Shown here: positions 45,300-54,002 of the stretch, in pieces
Numbering within the stretch: position 1 is the stretch's first letter
How the letters are laid out: the number at the start of each line of letters is the position of its first letter
Source: an uncultured Eubacteriales bacterium
GTDB lineage: Bacteria > Bacillota > Clostridia > Oscillospirales > CAG-272
DNA length: 64,000 nt
Assembly: GCA_934796165.1 (NCBI GenBank)
Contig: CAKVOU010000009.1
Span: 1-64,000 of the forward strand
Direction: 5' to 3'
Translations under genes and position numbers: made by a program
The notes under the pieces: generated by a model
The model's input: the letters and a program-made list of their open reading frames with translations, nothing else
Told to the model about the DNA's origin: nothing
Databases searched by the model: none

Positions 45300-45481
45300 A
45301 TGTCCGATTCAGAACTCATTATGGTTGCTTTCCCTTTCCCGGCGAAAGCGGATGCGATATCCCGTTGCAAATTTCAACCTGCGTAAACCGGCTTCGTCCG
45401 TCAGGTACAAATTCAATTAAATCGGAAGAATCCCCCCTACGCCCCGCAATCCCGAATCTCCAAAGAAAGGAGGAGCGACCC

Positions 45482-46177
45482 TTGACAGCGCTAATCATCA
45501 TCGGCGCAATCATTCTGTTATTTCTGTTACTGCTTGCCCCGCGTGTGTATCTTGATCTTTCGGCAGGCGAAGAACTCTCAGTCGGGATACGCGTGTTCCG
45601 CGTGTTCCGCATCCGCCTGTATCCGAAGAAACAAAAGAAACCGTCTCTCTCCCGTTACAGCGCAAAAAAGATAAAAAAACGGGAAGAAAAGCTACGCCTG
45701 AAACAAGCAAAAAAAGCCGCGAAAGCGGCAAAGAAAGCCGCGGAAAAACAAAAGAAAAAAGAAGCCAAAAAACAAAAAAAGCAAAGCGGCGAGGTCGTCA
45801 AAACACCGCTCTCCGAGCAGATTCATCTGATCGTGGAGCTTTTGAAAACCATTCTTCCGAAATTCGGGCGGGCGCTCCGCATTGATCTGTCGCATATCGT
45901 TATCCGGGTCGCGTCACCCGACGCTGCCGGGACGGCGATCCTGTATGGTGCGATCTCACAGTCGGTCTCTTGTCTTCTGGCGCTCCTCGACCACATCACC
46001 AACGTCAAGGCAAACAAGGACACCGTTGTCGATGTCACGGCTGACTTTCTTTCGGAAAAGATGTCTGCCGACGTGCGGGTCTCTGTTTCCGTCTCTCCGC
46101 TTTCCCTCATCGGAATTGCATTTTCTGCGCTCTTCACGCTGATCCGCGTCAAGATCAGAGGAAACTCTGACCGCTGA
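45482..46177 (+). CDS. DUF2953 family membrane-anchored protein (YtfI-like)
   Basis: The 231-residue protein starts with one membrane helix (residues ~1-18), then a highly charged Lys/Ala/Glu-rich coiled stretch (residues ~45-95), and ends with the DUF2953 core (RIDLSHIVIRVASPDAAGTAILYGAIS). The start is TTG: AAAGGAGG lies eight bases before it and no ATG is suitably placed; an upstream in-frame ATG lacks family similarity. It lies immediately before a YtfJ/GerW gene, the ytfI-ytfJ pairing of Bacillus, which links it to sporulation or germination by context. Confidence 0.82.
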   Translation: MTALIIIGAIILLFLLLLAPRVYLDLSAGEELSVGIRVFRVFRIRLYPKKQKKPSLSRYSAKKIKKREEKLRLKQAKKAAKAAKKAAEKQKKKEAKKQKKQSGEVVKTPLSEQIHLIVELLKTILPKFGRALRIDLSHIVIRVASPDAAGTAILYGAISQSVSCLLALLDHITNVKANKDTVVDVTADFLSEKMSADVRVSVSVSPLSLIGIAFSALFTLIRVKIRGNSDR

Positions 46178-46224
46178 ACCAAAAAACCAAAATCTATCTA
46201 ATACAATAAAGGAAGGTTACACTC

Positions 46225-46692
46225 ATGGCAAACGAAAACAAACTGGAGGATATGATCCGTACCTCTCTGGAAAGCATCCGCTCCATGATCGACGCAAACA
46301 CCATCATCGGCGACCCGATCAAAACCGACAGCGGTACCACCATCATTCCGATTTCCAAGGTCATGGTTGGCTACGCGTCCGGCGGCGTTGATTTTCAGGG
46401 CAAAAAAGACACCCCCGACAAAGCCAAGAACTTCGGCGGTGGCGGCGGAACCGGGCTGACTGTTTCGCCCGTCGCTTTTCTGACCGTAGACCGCGAGGGT
46501 CACGTGGACATTCTCAATGTCGGTACTCCTGCACCCGTGGATTTCGTCGGGCAGGCAGCGGCGGCGGTCGACCGCGCACCGGAAATTATCTCCAAAATCA
46601 AGGCGCTTTTCGGCAAGAAAAAGAAGAATAAAACCGAAGACGAGCAACAGACCGAAGTCACCGTTACGGTCGAAGAGACCGAAAAAGAGTGA
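46225..46692 (+). CDS. ytfJ: Sporulation protein YtfJ (GerW family)
   Basis: The 155-residue protein shows the GerW family pattern: MIDANTIIGDPI, ISKVMVGYASGG, the glycine run GGGGGTG and SPVAFLTVDREGHVDIL. In Bacillus YtfJ localises to the forespore and is needed for efficient spore germination. The C-terminal ~45 residues are a charged Lys/Glu tail. It follows a DUF2953 gene and precedes dacF, so this stretch looks like a spore-related module. The ATG follows AAAGGAAGG. Confidence 0.92.
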   Translation: MANENKLEDMIRTSLESIRSMIDANTIIGDPIKTDSGTTIIPISKVMVGYASGGVDFQGKKDTPDKAKNFGGGGGTGLTVSPVAFLTVDREGHVDILNVGTPAPVDFVGQAAAAVDRAPEIISKIKALFGKKKKNKTEDEQQTEVTVTVEETEKE

Positions 46693-46779
46693 CCTTTTCC
46701 TCCGTCCCGGGAAAAGATCGGCATAGCACGCCGTAAAACTCCGTATATTGTAGCAAATACAGGATATGGAGGCGTACAC

Positions 46780-48000
46780 ATGCTGTACCGAAAGAAAAAA
46801 CCGTTCACGCGTTTTTTTGCCGCGTGCCTTCTCTTCATCTCTCTTGCACTTGTACTTGCCCCGGAAGCATCCGCCGAGAAAAGCAATTCCGGAACCCCGG
46901 ATCCCCCGACCGTGTCGGCAAAAAGCGCGGTACTCCTTGAAGCGGAATCCGGCAGGGTCATTACCGGAAAACGCGAGCACGTCCGGATGCCGATGGCAAG
47001 CACGACCAAGATCATGACGGCATTGGTCGCCATGGAACGGGTACCGCTTGACAGAGTCGTCTCGGTGTCCGCGAAAGCGGTCGGCGTGGAAGGTTCGTCC
47101 GTTTACCTGTTCGCGGGGGAAGAACTGACCATGGAAGCCCTGCTCTACGCCATGCTGCTGGAATCCGCAAATGACGCGGCGGCGGCAATCGCCATTGAGG
47201 TCGGCGGCAGCATCGATGCGTTTGCCGACCTGATGAATGAAAAGGCAAAGGAACTGGGGCTTGCGGATACCCATTTCAAAAACCCGCACGGCCTTGGCAA
47301 CGAGGACCACTATACGACGGCATACGACCTTGCCGTGATTGCGTCGGAAGCGTTGAAAAATGAGACCTTCCGCCGGATCGTGTCTACTTACAAAAAAACC
47401 ATCCCCATGCAATCGACCGGCGGAGTCCGTCTGCTCATCAATCACAACAAGATGCTTCGCCTGTATGACGGTGCGATCGGCGTCAAAACCGGATTTACCA
47501 AGCAAAGCGGACGATGCCTCGTCAGCGCCGCCGAGCGGGACGGCGTCACGTTGGTTGCGGTCACTCTGTCCGCCCCCGATGACTGGAACGACCATACAAG
47601 GTTGCTCGATTACGGTTTCTCTTTATATGAGCGCATCAACCTGACGACTGCGGGTGATTTCAAAGCGGACGTTTCCGTGGTCGGCGGAACCCTGTCAAAG
47701 GTCACCGTGACCAACCACAACGCGATTTCGATTTCGCTTCCGAAAAATCATCCCGCCATTACGACACGCGTGGAACTTCCCCGGTTTCTCTTCGGGCGGG
47801 TTGAAGAAAACCAACCGGTCGGCAGGCTGGTCTACCTGACCGATCTTGACGGGGACGGTGAGGCGGAAGAGATCGGCTCCTGCGAACTGGTCGCAACCGC
47901 CGCATCGGACAAAGCGGAGTATCCGTCCTTTTTTGTACGGCTGTTCCGTTCCATCGCGGAGTTCTTCCGGGGACTGTTTGAGAAAAACAACGAAGACTGA
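46780..48000 (+). CDS. dacF: D-alanyl-D-alanine carboxypeptidase (DacF/PBP5 type)
   Basis: The 406-residue penicillin-binding protein has a signal peptide with a likely cut after ASA (residues 30-32). The catalytic motifs are S74-T-T-K77, SAN in ESAND and KTG in VKTGFT. A PBP5-type C-terminal beta domain follows, and an amphipathic C-terminal stretch (FFVRLFRSIAEFFRGLF) probably anchors it to the membrane. It trims the terminal D-Ala of peptidoglycan stem peptides. The position after ytfJ suggests the sporulation-linked DacF rather than the vegetative DacA, which is an inference. The ATG follows GGAGG. Confidence 0.9.
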   Translation: MLYRKKKPFTRFFAACLLFISLALVLAPEASAEKSNSGTPDPPTVSAKSAVLLEAESGRVITGKREHVRMPMASTTKIMTALVAMERVPLDRVVSVSAKAVGVEGSSVYLFAGEELTMEALLYAMLLESANDAAAAIAIEVGGSIDAFADLMNEKAKELGLADTHFKNPHGLGNEDHYTTAYDLAVIASEALKNETFRRIVSTYKKTIPMQSTGGVRLLINHNKMLRLYDGAIGVKTGFTKQSGRCLVSAAERDGVTLVAVTLSAPDDWNDHTRLLDYGFSLYERINLTTAGDFKADVSVVGGTLSKVTVTNHNAISISLPKNHPAITTRVELPRFLFGRVEENQPVGRLVYLTDLDGDGEAEEIGSCELVATAASDKAEYPSFFVRLFRSIAEFFRGLFEKNNED

Positions 48001-48075
48001 ACTCCCGTTCTCTTTGACCTCCCCCAAAAATAACGCTTATTCCCGTGTTACATCATACAAAGTAAAGGAATCCTT

Positions 48076-48819
48076 ATGAATCAAGTCAGAATCTCCAAAT
48101 ATTTCACCGACTGCGGGGTGCTCTCTAGACGTGCCGCGGAAGAAGAAATCAGAAATGGCAACGTGACCGTCAACGGAAATACGGCAATTTTCGGGCAGAA
48201 GATCGACCCGGAGACCGATGTTGTTCTGTATCGCGGAAAACCGCTCCGCGCCCCGGCAAAAAAGCAATATCATTACATTCTGCTCAATAAACCGCGCGGA
48301 TATGTCACCACGCTCTCCGACGAAAAAGGCAGACCGACGGTCGCGGAACTGATCAGAAATGTCGGGGCTCGTGTTTATCCCGTCGGCAGACTTGACATGG
48401 ATTCAGACGGGCTTCTGCTCTTCACCGACGACGGGGATCTGACCAATCGGCTGACACATCCGAGCCACGACATTCCCAAGATCTATCTGGTCGCGGTTGC
48501 GGGACGCCTGACCGAGCAACAACTGGAAGCCCTCCGGGGACCCATGGTACTGGATGGATACCGCATCCGTCCCGTCGGGGTCGATTTGGTACGTGCGGAT
48601 AACCAGACAACTGTGCTTCGCATGACTCTTTTTGAGGGCAGAAACCGCCAGATCCGCAAGATGTGCGAAAACACCGGGCTGAAAGTACGAACGCTTACTC
48701 GCGTCGCCATCGGAGCCATCAAGCTCGGCGATCTCCCCTCCGGTAGCTGGCGGGAACTTTCCAAAAAAGAGATCCTGCTGCTCGGCGGTCATCCTTCCGG
48801 GAAAGACAGCATCACTTGA
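48076..48819 (+). CDS. rluB: 23S rRNA pseudouridine synthase, RluB family
   Basis: The 247-residue enzyme has an S4 domain at the N-terminus (VRISKYFTDCGVLSRRAAEE) and the catalytic motif GRLDMDSDGLLL with its active Asp, plus LFEGRNRQIRKM near the end. RluB-type enzymes modify 23S rRNA near position 2605; the exact uridine is inferred. In Bacillus and Clostridia a gene of this family often follows scpAB or dacF, as here. A strong terminator closes the plus-strand run after it. Confidence 0.88.
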   Translation: MNQVRISKYFTDCGVLSRRAAEEEIRNGNVTVNGNTAIFGQKIDPETDVVLYRGKPLRAPAKKQYHYILLNKPRGYVTTLSDEKGRPTVAELIRNVGARVYPVGRLDMDSDGLLLFTDDGDLTNRLTHPSHDIPKIYLVAVAGRLTEQQLEALRGPMVLDGYRIRPVGVDLVRADNQTTVLRMTLFEGRNRQIRKMCENTGLKVRTLTRVAIGAIKLGDLPSGSWRELSKKEILLLGGHPSGKDSIT

Positions 48820-48866
48820 TTTTCGATACAGAACTTTGCATAAATAATCATCTGCACAGCCATCCA

Positions 48867-48895
48867 AATGCCGGACTTACGTCCGGCATTTTTGA
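48867..48895 (+). terminator. Rho-independent terminator after rluB
   Basis: AATGCCGGAC (48867-48876), loop TTAC, GTCCGGCATT (48881-48890), followed by TTTTG. Confidence 0.85.
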
Positions 48896-49178
48896 TCGCT
48901 TCGGTAAATTCCCTGCTTTTCATTTCCGGAGCGATCCGGTAACCGGCTTATAGCATCAAACCGCAAAGGACAATATCCAAGGCAGTGCCGAAAAGCGCAA
49001 AACGCATTTCCCGCGCTGCCGTTTTTTGCTGAAAATCAACATAAGAACACGTACAACGACTGCGGTAGCCCCTTTTCCCGGTTTTCCGTCGCCTGAAGCC
49101 CGTGTTTTTCAGTAATTATTGTTAAATACTAACAATATTTCCCGTTATTTTTTGTAAAGTAATTAATAGCAAAACCTC
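48896..49178. other. Gene-free stretch before spo0A, with a second hairpin and a dyad
   Basis: No gene is visible. GGCAG (48981-48985) and CTGCC (49016-49020), with flanking GC pairs, form a weak long hairpin followed by GTTTTTT, terminator-like on the plus strand. Further on, ATTGTTA (49118-49124) and TAACAAT (49130-49136) are exact complements in an AT-rich stretch about 43 bases before the spo0A -35. Confidence 0.5.
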
Positions 49179-49207
49179 TTGCAAAGAATGGGAATATATG
49201 GTAATAT
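49179..49207 (+). promoter_or_regulatory. Predicted promoter of spo0A
   Basis: TTGCAA (49179-49184), 17 bases, TAATAT (49202-49207), about 37 bases before the start codon. A sigma-H promoter was not recognised. Confidence 0.6.
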
Positions 49208-49244
49208 ATTAGTGTCATAAAAAACATTGACGGAGGATATTATC

Positions 49245-50027
49245 ATGAAATCGAACGCAAAAATACTGATTGCGGATGAGAATGCCGCGGTCAGGGCTGC
49301 CCTTCGGGACGGATTATCAAGAACCGGTTATCAGAACATTCTGGAGGCATCCAACGGAGAAGAAGCATTAATGATCATTTCGCAGCACCATCCGGATGTT
49401 GCGCTGATCGACGTCTGGCTGTCCAAGCTGGACGGCATCGGGCTGATCCGCAGCTGCCGCAATCTTGATTTCACCCCGGACAAGGCTCCCGCGTTCATCG
49501 TTGACGCGCAAAGCGCAAATCAGAATATTTTTGTTCAGGCAACCAACGAAGGTGCAGAGCTCTGCCTGCCGAAACCTCTGAACGTCGGAAGCCTGTGTGA
49601 CCATATCGAAGCAATTCTGGAAAGGCGGGATCAGGCATCTTCCGTTTATCGGAATGAGGTTGCAGATCGCACGCCGGACATCGAAACACAGGTCACGCAG
49701 ATTATTCACCAGATCGGTGTTCCGGCGCACATCAAAGGGTACCAGTACCTTCGCACGGCTATTCTGTTGACAGTCAAGGACAGCGATATCATCAATTCCG
49801 TCACCAAAGTCCTCTACCCTTCGGTCGCAAAGAAATATGCAACGACCACCTCGCGTGTCGAGCGCGCCATCCGTCACGCCATTGAAGTTGCATGGGACCG
49901 CGGAGATGTGGACACGCTCAACTCCTACTTCGGCTACACCATTCAGAACAACCGCGGAAAGCCCACCAATTCCGAGTTCATCGCCATGATCGCAGACAAC
50001 CTCAGATTGAAGTACAAGCTGTATTGA
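49245..50027 (+). CDS. spo0A: Sporulation master regulator Spo0A (atypical receiver)
   Basis: The 260-residue protein has a response-regulator receiver (residues ~6-125) and a Spo0A DNA-binding domain (~155-258), which is very well conserved (GVPAHIKGYQYLR, SRVERAIRHAIEVAWDRG, KPTNSEFIAM). The receiver keeps the phosphorylatable D56, acidic D11/E12 and K110, but the switch Ser/Thr position (T84 of Bacillus) aligns with D87 or A88, and the usual Pro after the phosphorylation site is Ser. The start is the ATG after GGAGG. It controls entry to sporulation. In many Firmicutes spo0A follows spoIVB; no such gene is adjacent here. Confidence 0.93.
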   Translation: MKSNAKILIADENAAVRAALRDGLSRTGYQNILEASNGEEALMIISQHHPDVALIDVWLSKLDGIGLIRSCRNLDFTPDKAPAFIVDAQSANQNIFVQATNEGAELCLPKPLNVGSLCDHIEAILERRDQASSVYRNEVADRTPDIETQVTQIIHQIGVPAHIKGYQYLRTAILLTVKDSDIINSVTKVLYPSVAKKYATTTSRVERAIRHAIEVAWDRGDVDTLNSYFGYTIQNNRGKPTNSEFIAMIADNLRLKYKLY

Positions 50028-50174
50028 TTCTGCGGGTATGCAAACCAGTCGGAATAACATTCGGACAGGCGTACCGATCTGCATCTTTGTATGAACGCTC
50101 CTGCCGGTCAGAGTTTTGTACGGACATGTATACGGTTCCGATCAAAACACGAATACCCGCAACAGTCAGATAAA

Positions 50175-50230
50175 CAAATCGGTACCCGCCAAACACCTGA
50201 ATGTTTTGGCAGGTACCGATTTGATTTATA
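50175..50230. terminator. Bidirectional terminator between spo0A and the PTS_EIIC_2 gene
   Basis: CAAATCGGTACC (50175-50186) pairs with GGTACCGATTTG (50212-50223), extended by GCCAAA/TTTTGGC inside. The two converging genes share it. The 147 bases before it hold nothing recognisable. Confidence 0.75.
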
Positions 50231-50267
50231 GTTTGCGGTCGGAGCCGGTGGTGTTGAATGGCCCCCT

Positions 50268-51347
50268 TCAGGACTGCGGGAGCAGCATATCTCCGTCCTT
50301 CACCCAACCGAGTTTTCGGAACAGGAAATCAAACAACAGCGAGAGAATCGCGGGAAGAATGAAGCAAACCAGAATCAAGCCGACCCATTCCAGTACACCG
50401 ACCGTGCCCGGATAACCGTTGCTTTCATCCATCCAGCCGAGAATCATTCCGATGGGCCCGAGTAACCCGCAGGTTCCCATTCCGGAGTTGATTGCCACGC
50501 CGTACATCCGGAGATGGAAAACACAAACGCCAAGCGGTCCCGTGATCGCAGACGCAAGCGTCGGCGCCAGCCAGATACGCGGATTTTTGATGATATTGGG
50601 CATCTGAAGCATACTGGTGCCGATGCCCTGGGACAACAGTCCGCCAAACCCGTTTTCGCGGAAGCTGATGACCGCAAATCCGACCATCTGAGCGCAACAT
50701 CCGGCGACAGCCGCGGCACCGGCAATGGCAAGGCCTTCAGAGGAGCCGACCGCCGCCACACTTCCCGTCAGGACCAGTCCGGCACAGATCGCGGCACTGG
50801 AAATCGGTAACGTCAGGCACATACCGATGACGACGGAAATAATCAGTGCAGAGACCAGCGGCACCTGTAAGGAAGCCCAACCGATGAAGGTACTGATATA
50901 CCCGACCGCGGTCCCGATGAGCGGCGCAAAGAAAACTGCCAGAAGTCCGCCCGCAAGAACCGTGACAAGAGGCGTTACGATAATGTCCACCTTTGTTTTT
51001 TTGGAAACCAGCATGCCGATCTCCGAGGCAATGATTGCAATGATGAGAACCGCGATGGGACCGCCCGCCTTGCCCATTTCATTTGCGGCAAAACCGACCG
51101 CCGCCGAAGAGAACACCACAAGGGGATGTGCGCCGAGAGCATAGGCGATTGCAATACCCATGACCGCGCCGGATACCTTCTGCGCATAAGTGCCGATCTT
51201 TGTGAGCACCGACAGTCCCGGAATCATCCCGAGCGCATTGAAGATTGTGCCGATCAGAAGCGATGCGAAAAGTCCGAGCGCCATTGCGCCCATCGCATCA
51301 ATGAAGTAACGCTTCGCGTACTTCTTTACGGTTTCCTTGAATACCAT
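50268..51347 (-). CDS. PTS_EIIC_2 / PfoR-like multi-spanning membrane protein
   Basis: The 359-residue protein has about nine or ten hydrophobic segments and the pattern of the PTS_EIIC_2 family (YFIDAMGAMALGLFASLLIGTIF near the start, KAGGPIAVLIIAIIASEIGMLVS, LSLLFDFLFRKLGWV at the end). Members are annotated as phosphotransferase subunit IIC or as the PfoR regulator of Clostridium. No IIA or IIB domain is encoded nearby, so it may not act as a classic PTS permease. The start is the ATG after GGAGG; the function is unresolved. Confidence 0.82.
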   Translation of the reverse strand: MVFKETVKKYAKRYFIDAMGAMALGLFASLLIGTIFNALGMIPGLSVLTKIGTYAQKVSGAVMGIAIAYALGAHPLVVFSSAAVGFAANEMGKAGGPIAVLIIAIIASEIGMLVSKKTKVDIIVTPLVTVLAGGLLAVFFAPLIGTAVGYISTFIGWASLQVPLVSALIISVVIGMCLTLPISSAAICAGLVLTGSVAAVGSSEGLAIAGAAAVAGCCAQMVGFAVISFRENGFGGLLSQGIGTSMLQMPNIIKNPRIWLAPTLASAITGPLGVCVFHLRMYGVAINSGMGTCGLLGPIGMILGWMDESNGYPGTVGVLEWVGLILVCFILPAILSLLFDFLFRKLGWVKDGDMLLPQS

Positions 51348-51378
51348 GACAAAACCTCCGCTGTTGTTTATTAAAAAC

Positions 51379-51407
51379 AGTATATCATACGTCTGCGTGG
51401 ATTGCAA
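51379..51407 (-). promoter_or_regulatory. Promoter of the PTS_EIIC_2 gene
   Basis: On the minus strand TTGCAA (51402-51407), 17 bases, TATACT (51379-51384). Confidence 0.65.
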
Positions 51408-51634
51408 CGCTGATTATTGACAAGATTTCCGCCGTTCCCTGCCCGGTTTTATTCTTTTCCACGAAATTTCGCTTTTCATCAAGACCTATTCATAATCAAG
51501 TGCCGGAATAACCGGGATTCTGTGTCGGAATCACCGCCACAACCTCCCGCAAGAAACACTCCGCGTTCCGCGTATGGCGTGCGAATTTTCCGTTTCCGGA
51601 CCGGAACCACCGCGGCAAACCGTCAAAAATATCA

Positions 51635-51672
51635 AGGGGCGAACGCACGAAGCGTTCGCCCCTCTTTTTTGC
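51635..51672. terminator. Terminator after the SASP gene (bidirectional form)
   Basis: AGGGGCGAACGC (51635-51646) pairs exactly with GCGTTCGCCCCT (51652-51663). The plus strand continues CTTTTTT and the minus strand TTGATATTTTT. It follows the SASP stop by about 42 bases. Nothing else is recognised between 51408 and 51634. Confidence 0.75.
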
Positions 51673-51704
51673 GGCATCAGCCGCAATCATCTGTTTCGTT
51701 CAGA

Positions 51705-51902
51705 TTACTTCGTTTTGATGGAGTTCTCGTAGGACTCGATCATCTTCTTGACCATCTGACCGCCGACAGAACCAGCCTGACGTGCGGTAAGGTCACCGTT
51801 GTAACCCTGAGACAGGTTTACACCGACTTCGCCGGCAGCCTCCATCTTGAATCTCTCAAGAGCTGCCTTTGCTTCGGGAACAAGAGTCTTGTTGCTTGCC
51901 AT
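51705..51902 (-). CDS. Alpha/beta-type small acid-soluble spore protein
   Basis: The 65-residue protein contains the SASP signature EAKAALERFKMEAAGEVGV, with the GPR protease cleavage region, and the second signature ARQAGSVGGQMVKKMIESYE. Such proteins coat and protect forespore DNA and are degraded on germination. The ATG follows AGGAG with an eight-base gap; the open frame extends upstream without family resemblance. A forespore-type promoter was looked for and not clearly seen. It supports the organism being a spore former. Confidence 0.93.
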   Translation of the reverse strand: MASNKTLVPEAKAALERFKMEAAGEVGVNLSQGYNGDLTARQAGSVGGQMVKKMIESYENSIKTK

Positions 51903-52058
51903 TTGCGTTTCTCCTCTTCTGGGTCCATGCGGGCCCGGATGTGCGAATCTATATTCTTGAGCCCGCGGTTCCTCGTGAAGAAGTCTCGCGTTCTCTGTTA
52001 CTATTGTTCGCAGCCGAAACGCATTTATGAATTCCAATTTTATGACAGAATGGTGAAC

Positions 52059-54002
52059 TCATTCAAGTTCAAACGCACCGGTGTAAAGCTGATAATAGGT
52101 TCCCTTCTTCGCAATCAGATCCTCATGACTTCCGCGTTCGATGATGCGTCCGTGATCAAGCACCATAATGACATCCGAATTCTTGACGGTAGAAAGTCTG
52201 TGCGCGATGACGAACACGGTTCTTCCCTCCATCAGCTTATCCATACCACGTTGTACAATCGCCTCGGTACGGGTATCAATGGAAGAGGTCGCCTCATCCA
52301 GAATCATGACAGGCGGATCGGCAACTGCTGCACGGGCGATCGCGATAAGCTGTCTTTGGCCCTGCGAAAGGTTCGCACCGTTTCCGGTCAGAACGGTCTG
52401 ATATCCGTTCGGCAGACGCGTGATGAAATCATCGGCACCGGCGAGCTTTGCGGCGGCGATACATTCGTCGTCGGTTGCGTCCAGTTTACCGTAGCGGATA
52501 TTGTCCATCACCGTACCGGTAAACAGATTGGTATCCTGAAGCACGATGCCGAGAGAATGACGCAGATCTGCCTTTTTGATCTTATTGATATTGATTCCGT
52601 CATAGCGGATCTTGCCGTCGGCAATGTCATAGAAGCGGTTGATGAGGTTGGTAATGGTCGTCTTCCCCGCGCCGGTCGCGCCGACAAAAGCGACCTTCTG
52701 TCCAGGCTTTGCGTAAACGGATACATCATGCAGAATAATCCGCCCACCTTCCGAATATGCGAAATCCACATCCGTCAGACGGACGTCGCCGCGAAGGGGC
52801 GTGTAGGTCACGGAGCCGTCCGCCGAATGCGGATGCTTCCATGCCCACTGCCCGGTACGGTGGTCGGCCTCGTGAACCGTTCCGTCGGGATCAATCACTG
52901 CGTTGACCAGAGTCACATAGCCGTCGTCCACCTCCGGCTTTTCGTCAAGCAATGCAAATACCCGTCCAGCGCCTGCCATACCCATGACCACCGCGTTGAC
53001 TTCGTTTGACACCTGACTGACGTTACCGGAAAACTGCTTGGTCATATTGAGGAACGGCACCACAATACTGATGTCCACGAGCGCCATGCCGGAAAGGCTC
53101 AGGTTGGGCGCGCCGGAAAGCAACAGAATACTGCCCGTCATAGCGACCAGAACGTAGAGCACGTTGCCGATATTATTGAGGATCGGCATCAGCATGTTGG
53201 CGTACTTGTTCGCTTTTCTGGAATCCTCAAAGAGTTCGTCGTTGATCTCGTCAAAGCCTTCTTCACTCTTCTTTTCGTGACAGAACACCTTAACGACCTT
53301 TTGCCCGTTCATCATTTCCTCGACATAGCCTTCCACCCGTCCGACGGAGATCTGCTGACGGACAAAATTCCCCGCGGAATGTCCGCCGACGGTTTTGGTC
53401 ACAAACAGCATGACCGCAACGCCGCAGACCACAAGGACCGCAAGCCAGACGGAAAGATAGAGCATGATGAAGAACACCGAAAGCACGATCACCGTGGACT
53501 GAATCAGTACGGGTAGTGACTGGGACACCATCTGCCGGAGCGTGTCGATATCGTTGGTGTAGTAACTCATGATATCGCCGTGCTTATGGGTATCGAAATA
53601 CCGGATGGGCAGGTTCTGCATACCGTCAAACATCCGGCGGCGGAGCTTACAGAGAAAGCCCTGGGTGATATACGCCATCAGCTGGGTATAAGTGAGCGAC
53701 GACAGGATCGCAAGCACATAGAAACTGCCGAGTTTTATGACAAGCGGGACAATCTCTCGGGATGCATTCGTCCAGTCTCCGCTTTTCATGTACACGGAAA
53801 TCAGTTGAATCACCTGTTGCATGAAGAGAGCGGGAATGGAGCTGACAACCGCAGTGAACACAATACAGACAAGAGCGATCGGCATCAAAACCGGGTAGAA
53901 GCGGAACAGGGTCTTCAAAAGCCTTCCGATCGTACCGCGCTGTACCTTGGGAGCACCGGGCATCTGTCCGACGTCCGGATGATTTGCATTACGCTTCTTC
54001 AT
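52059..54002 (-). CDS. ABC exporter half-transporter, canonical ATP site partner
   Basis: The 647-residue protein has six membrane helices (residues ~35-340) fused to an ATPase domain. The ATPase has Walker A VGATGAGKTT, Walker B MILDEATSS with the catalytic Glu, and the H-loop AHRLS, but its signature is LSQGQ rather than LSGGQ. It pairs with the half-transporter encoded directly upstream (14-base overlap). The membrane-ATPase linker carries an insert of about 50 residues (PDGTVHEADHRTGQWAWKH) that most relatives lack. The cargo is unknown; relatives export lipids, peptides or drugs. The ATG follows GGGAGG. Confidence 0.9.
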   Translation of the reverse strand: MKKRNANHPDVGQMPGAPKVQRGTIGRLLKTLFRFYPVLMPIALVCIVFTAVVSSIPALFMQQVIQLISVYMKSGDWTNASREIVPLVIKLGSFYVLAILSSLTYTQLMAYITQGFLCKLRRRMFDGMQNLPIRYFDTHKHGDIMSYYTNDIDTLRQMVSQSLPVLIQSTVIVLSVFFIMLYLSVWLAVLVVCGVAVMLFVTKTVGGHSAGNFVRQQISVGRVEGYVEEMMNGQKVVKVFCHEKKSEEGFDEINDELFEDSRKANKYANMLMPILNNIGNVLYVLVAMTGSILLLSGAPNLSLSGMALVDISIVVPFLNMTKQFSGNVSQVSNEVNAVVMGMAGAGRVFALLDEKPEVDDGYVTLVNAVIDPDGTVHEADHRTGQWAWKHPHSADGSVTYTPLRGDVRLTDVDFAYSEGGRIILHDVSVYAKPGQKVAFVGATGAGKTTITNLINRFYDIADGKIRYDGININKIKKADLRHSLGIVLQDTNLFTGTVMDNIRYGKLDATDDECIAAAKLAGADDFITRLPNGYQTVLTGNGANLSQGQRQLIAIARAAVADPPVMILDEATSSIDTRTEAIVQRGMDKLMEGRTVFVIAHRLSTVKNSDVIMVLDHGRIIERGSHEDLIAKKGTYYQLYTGAFELE

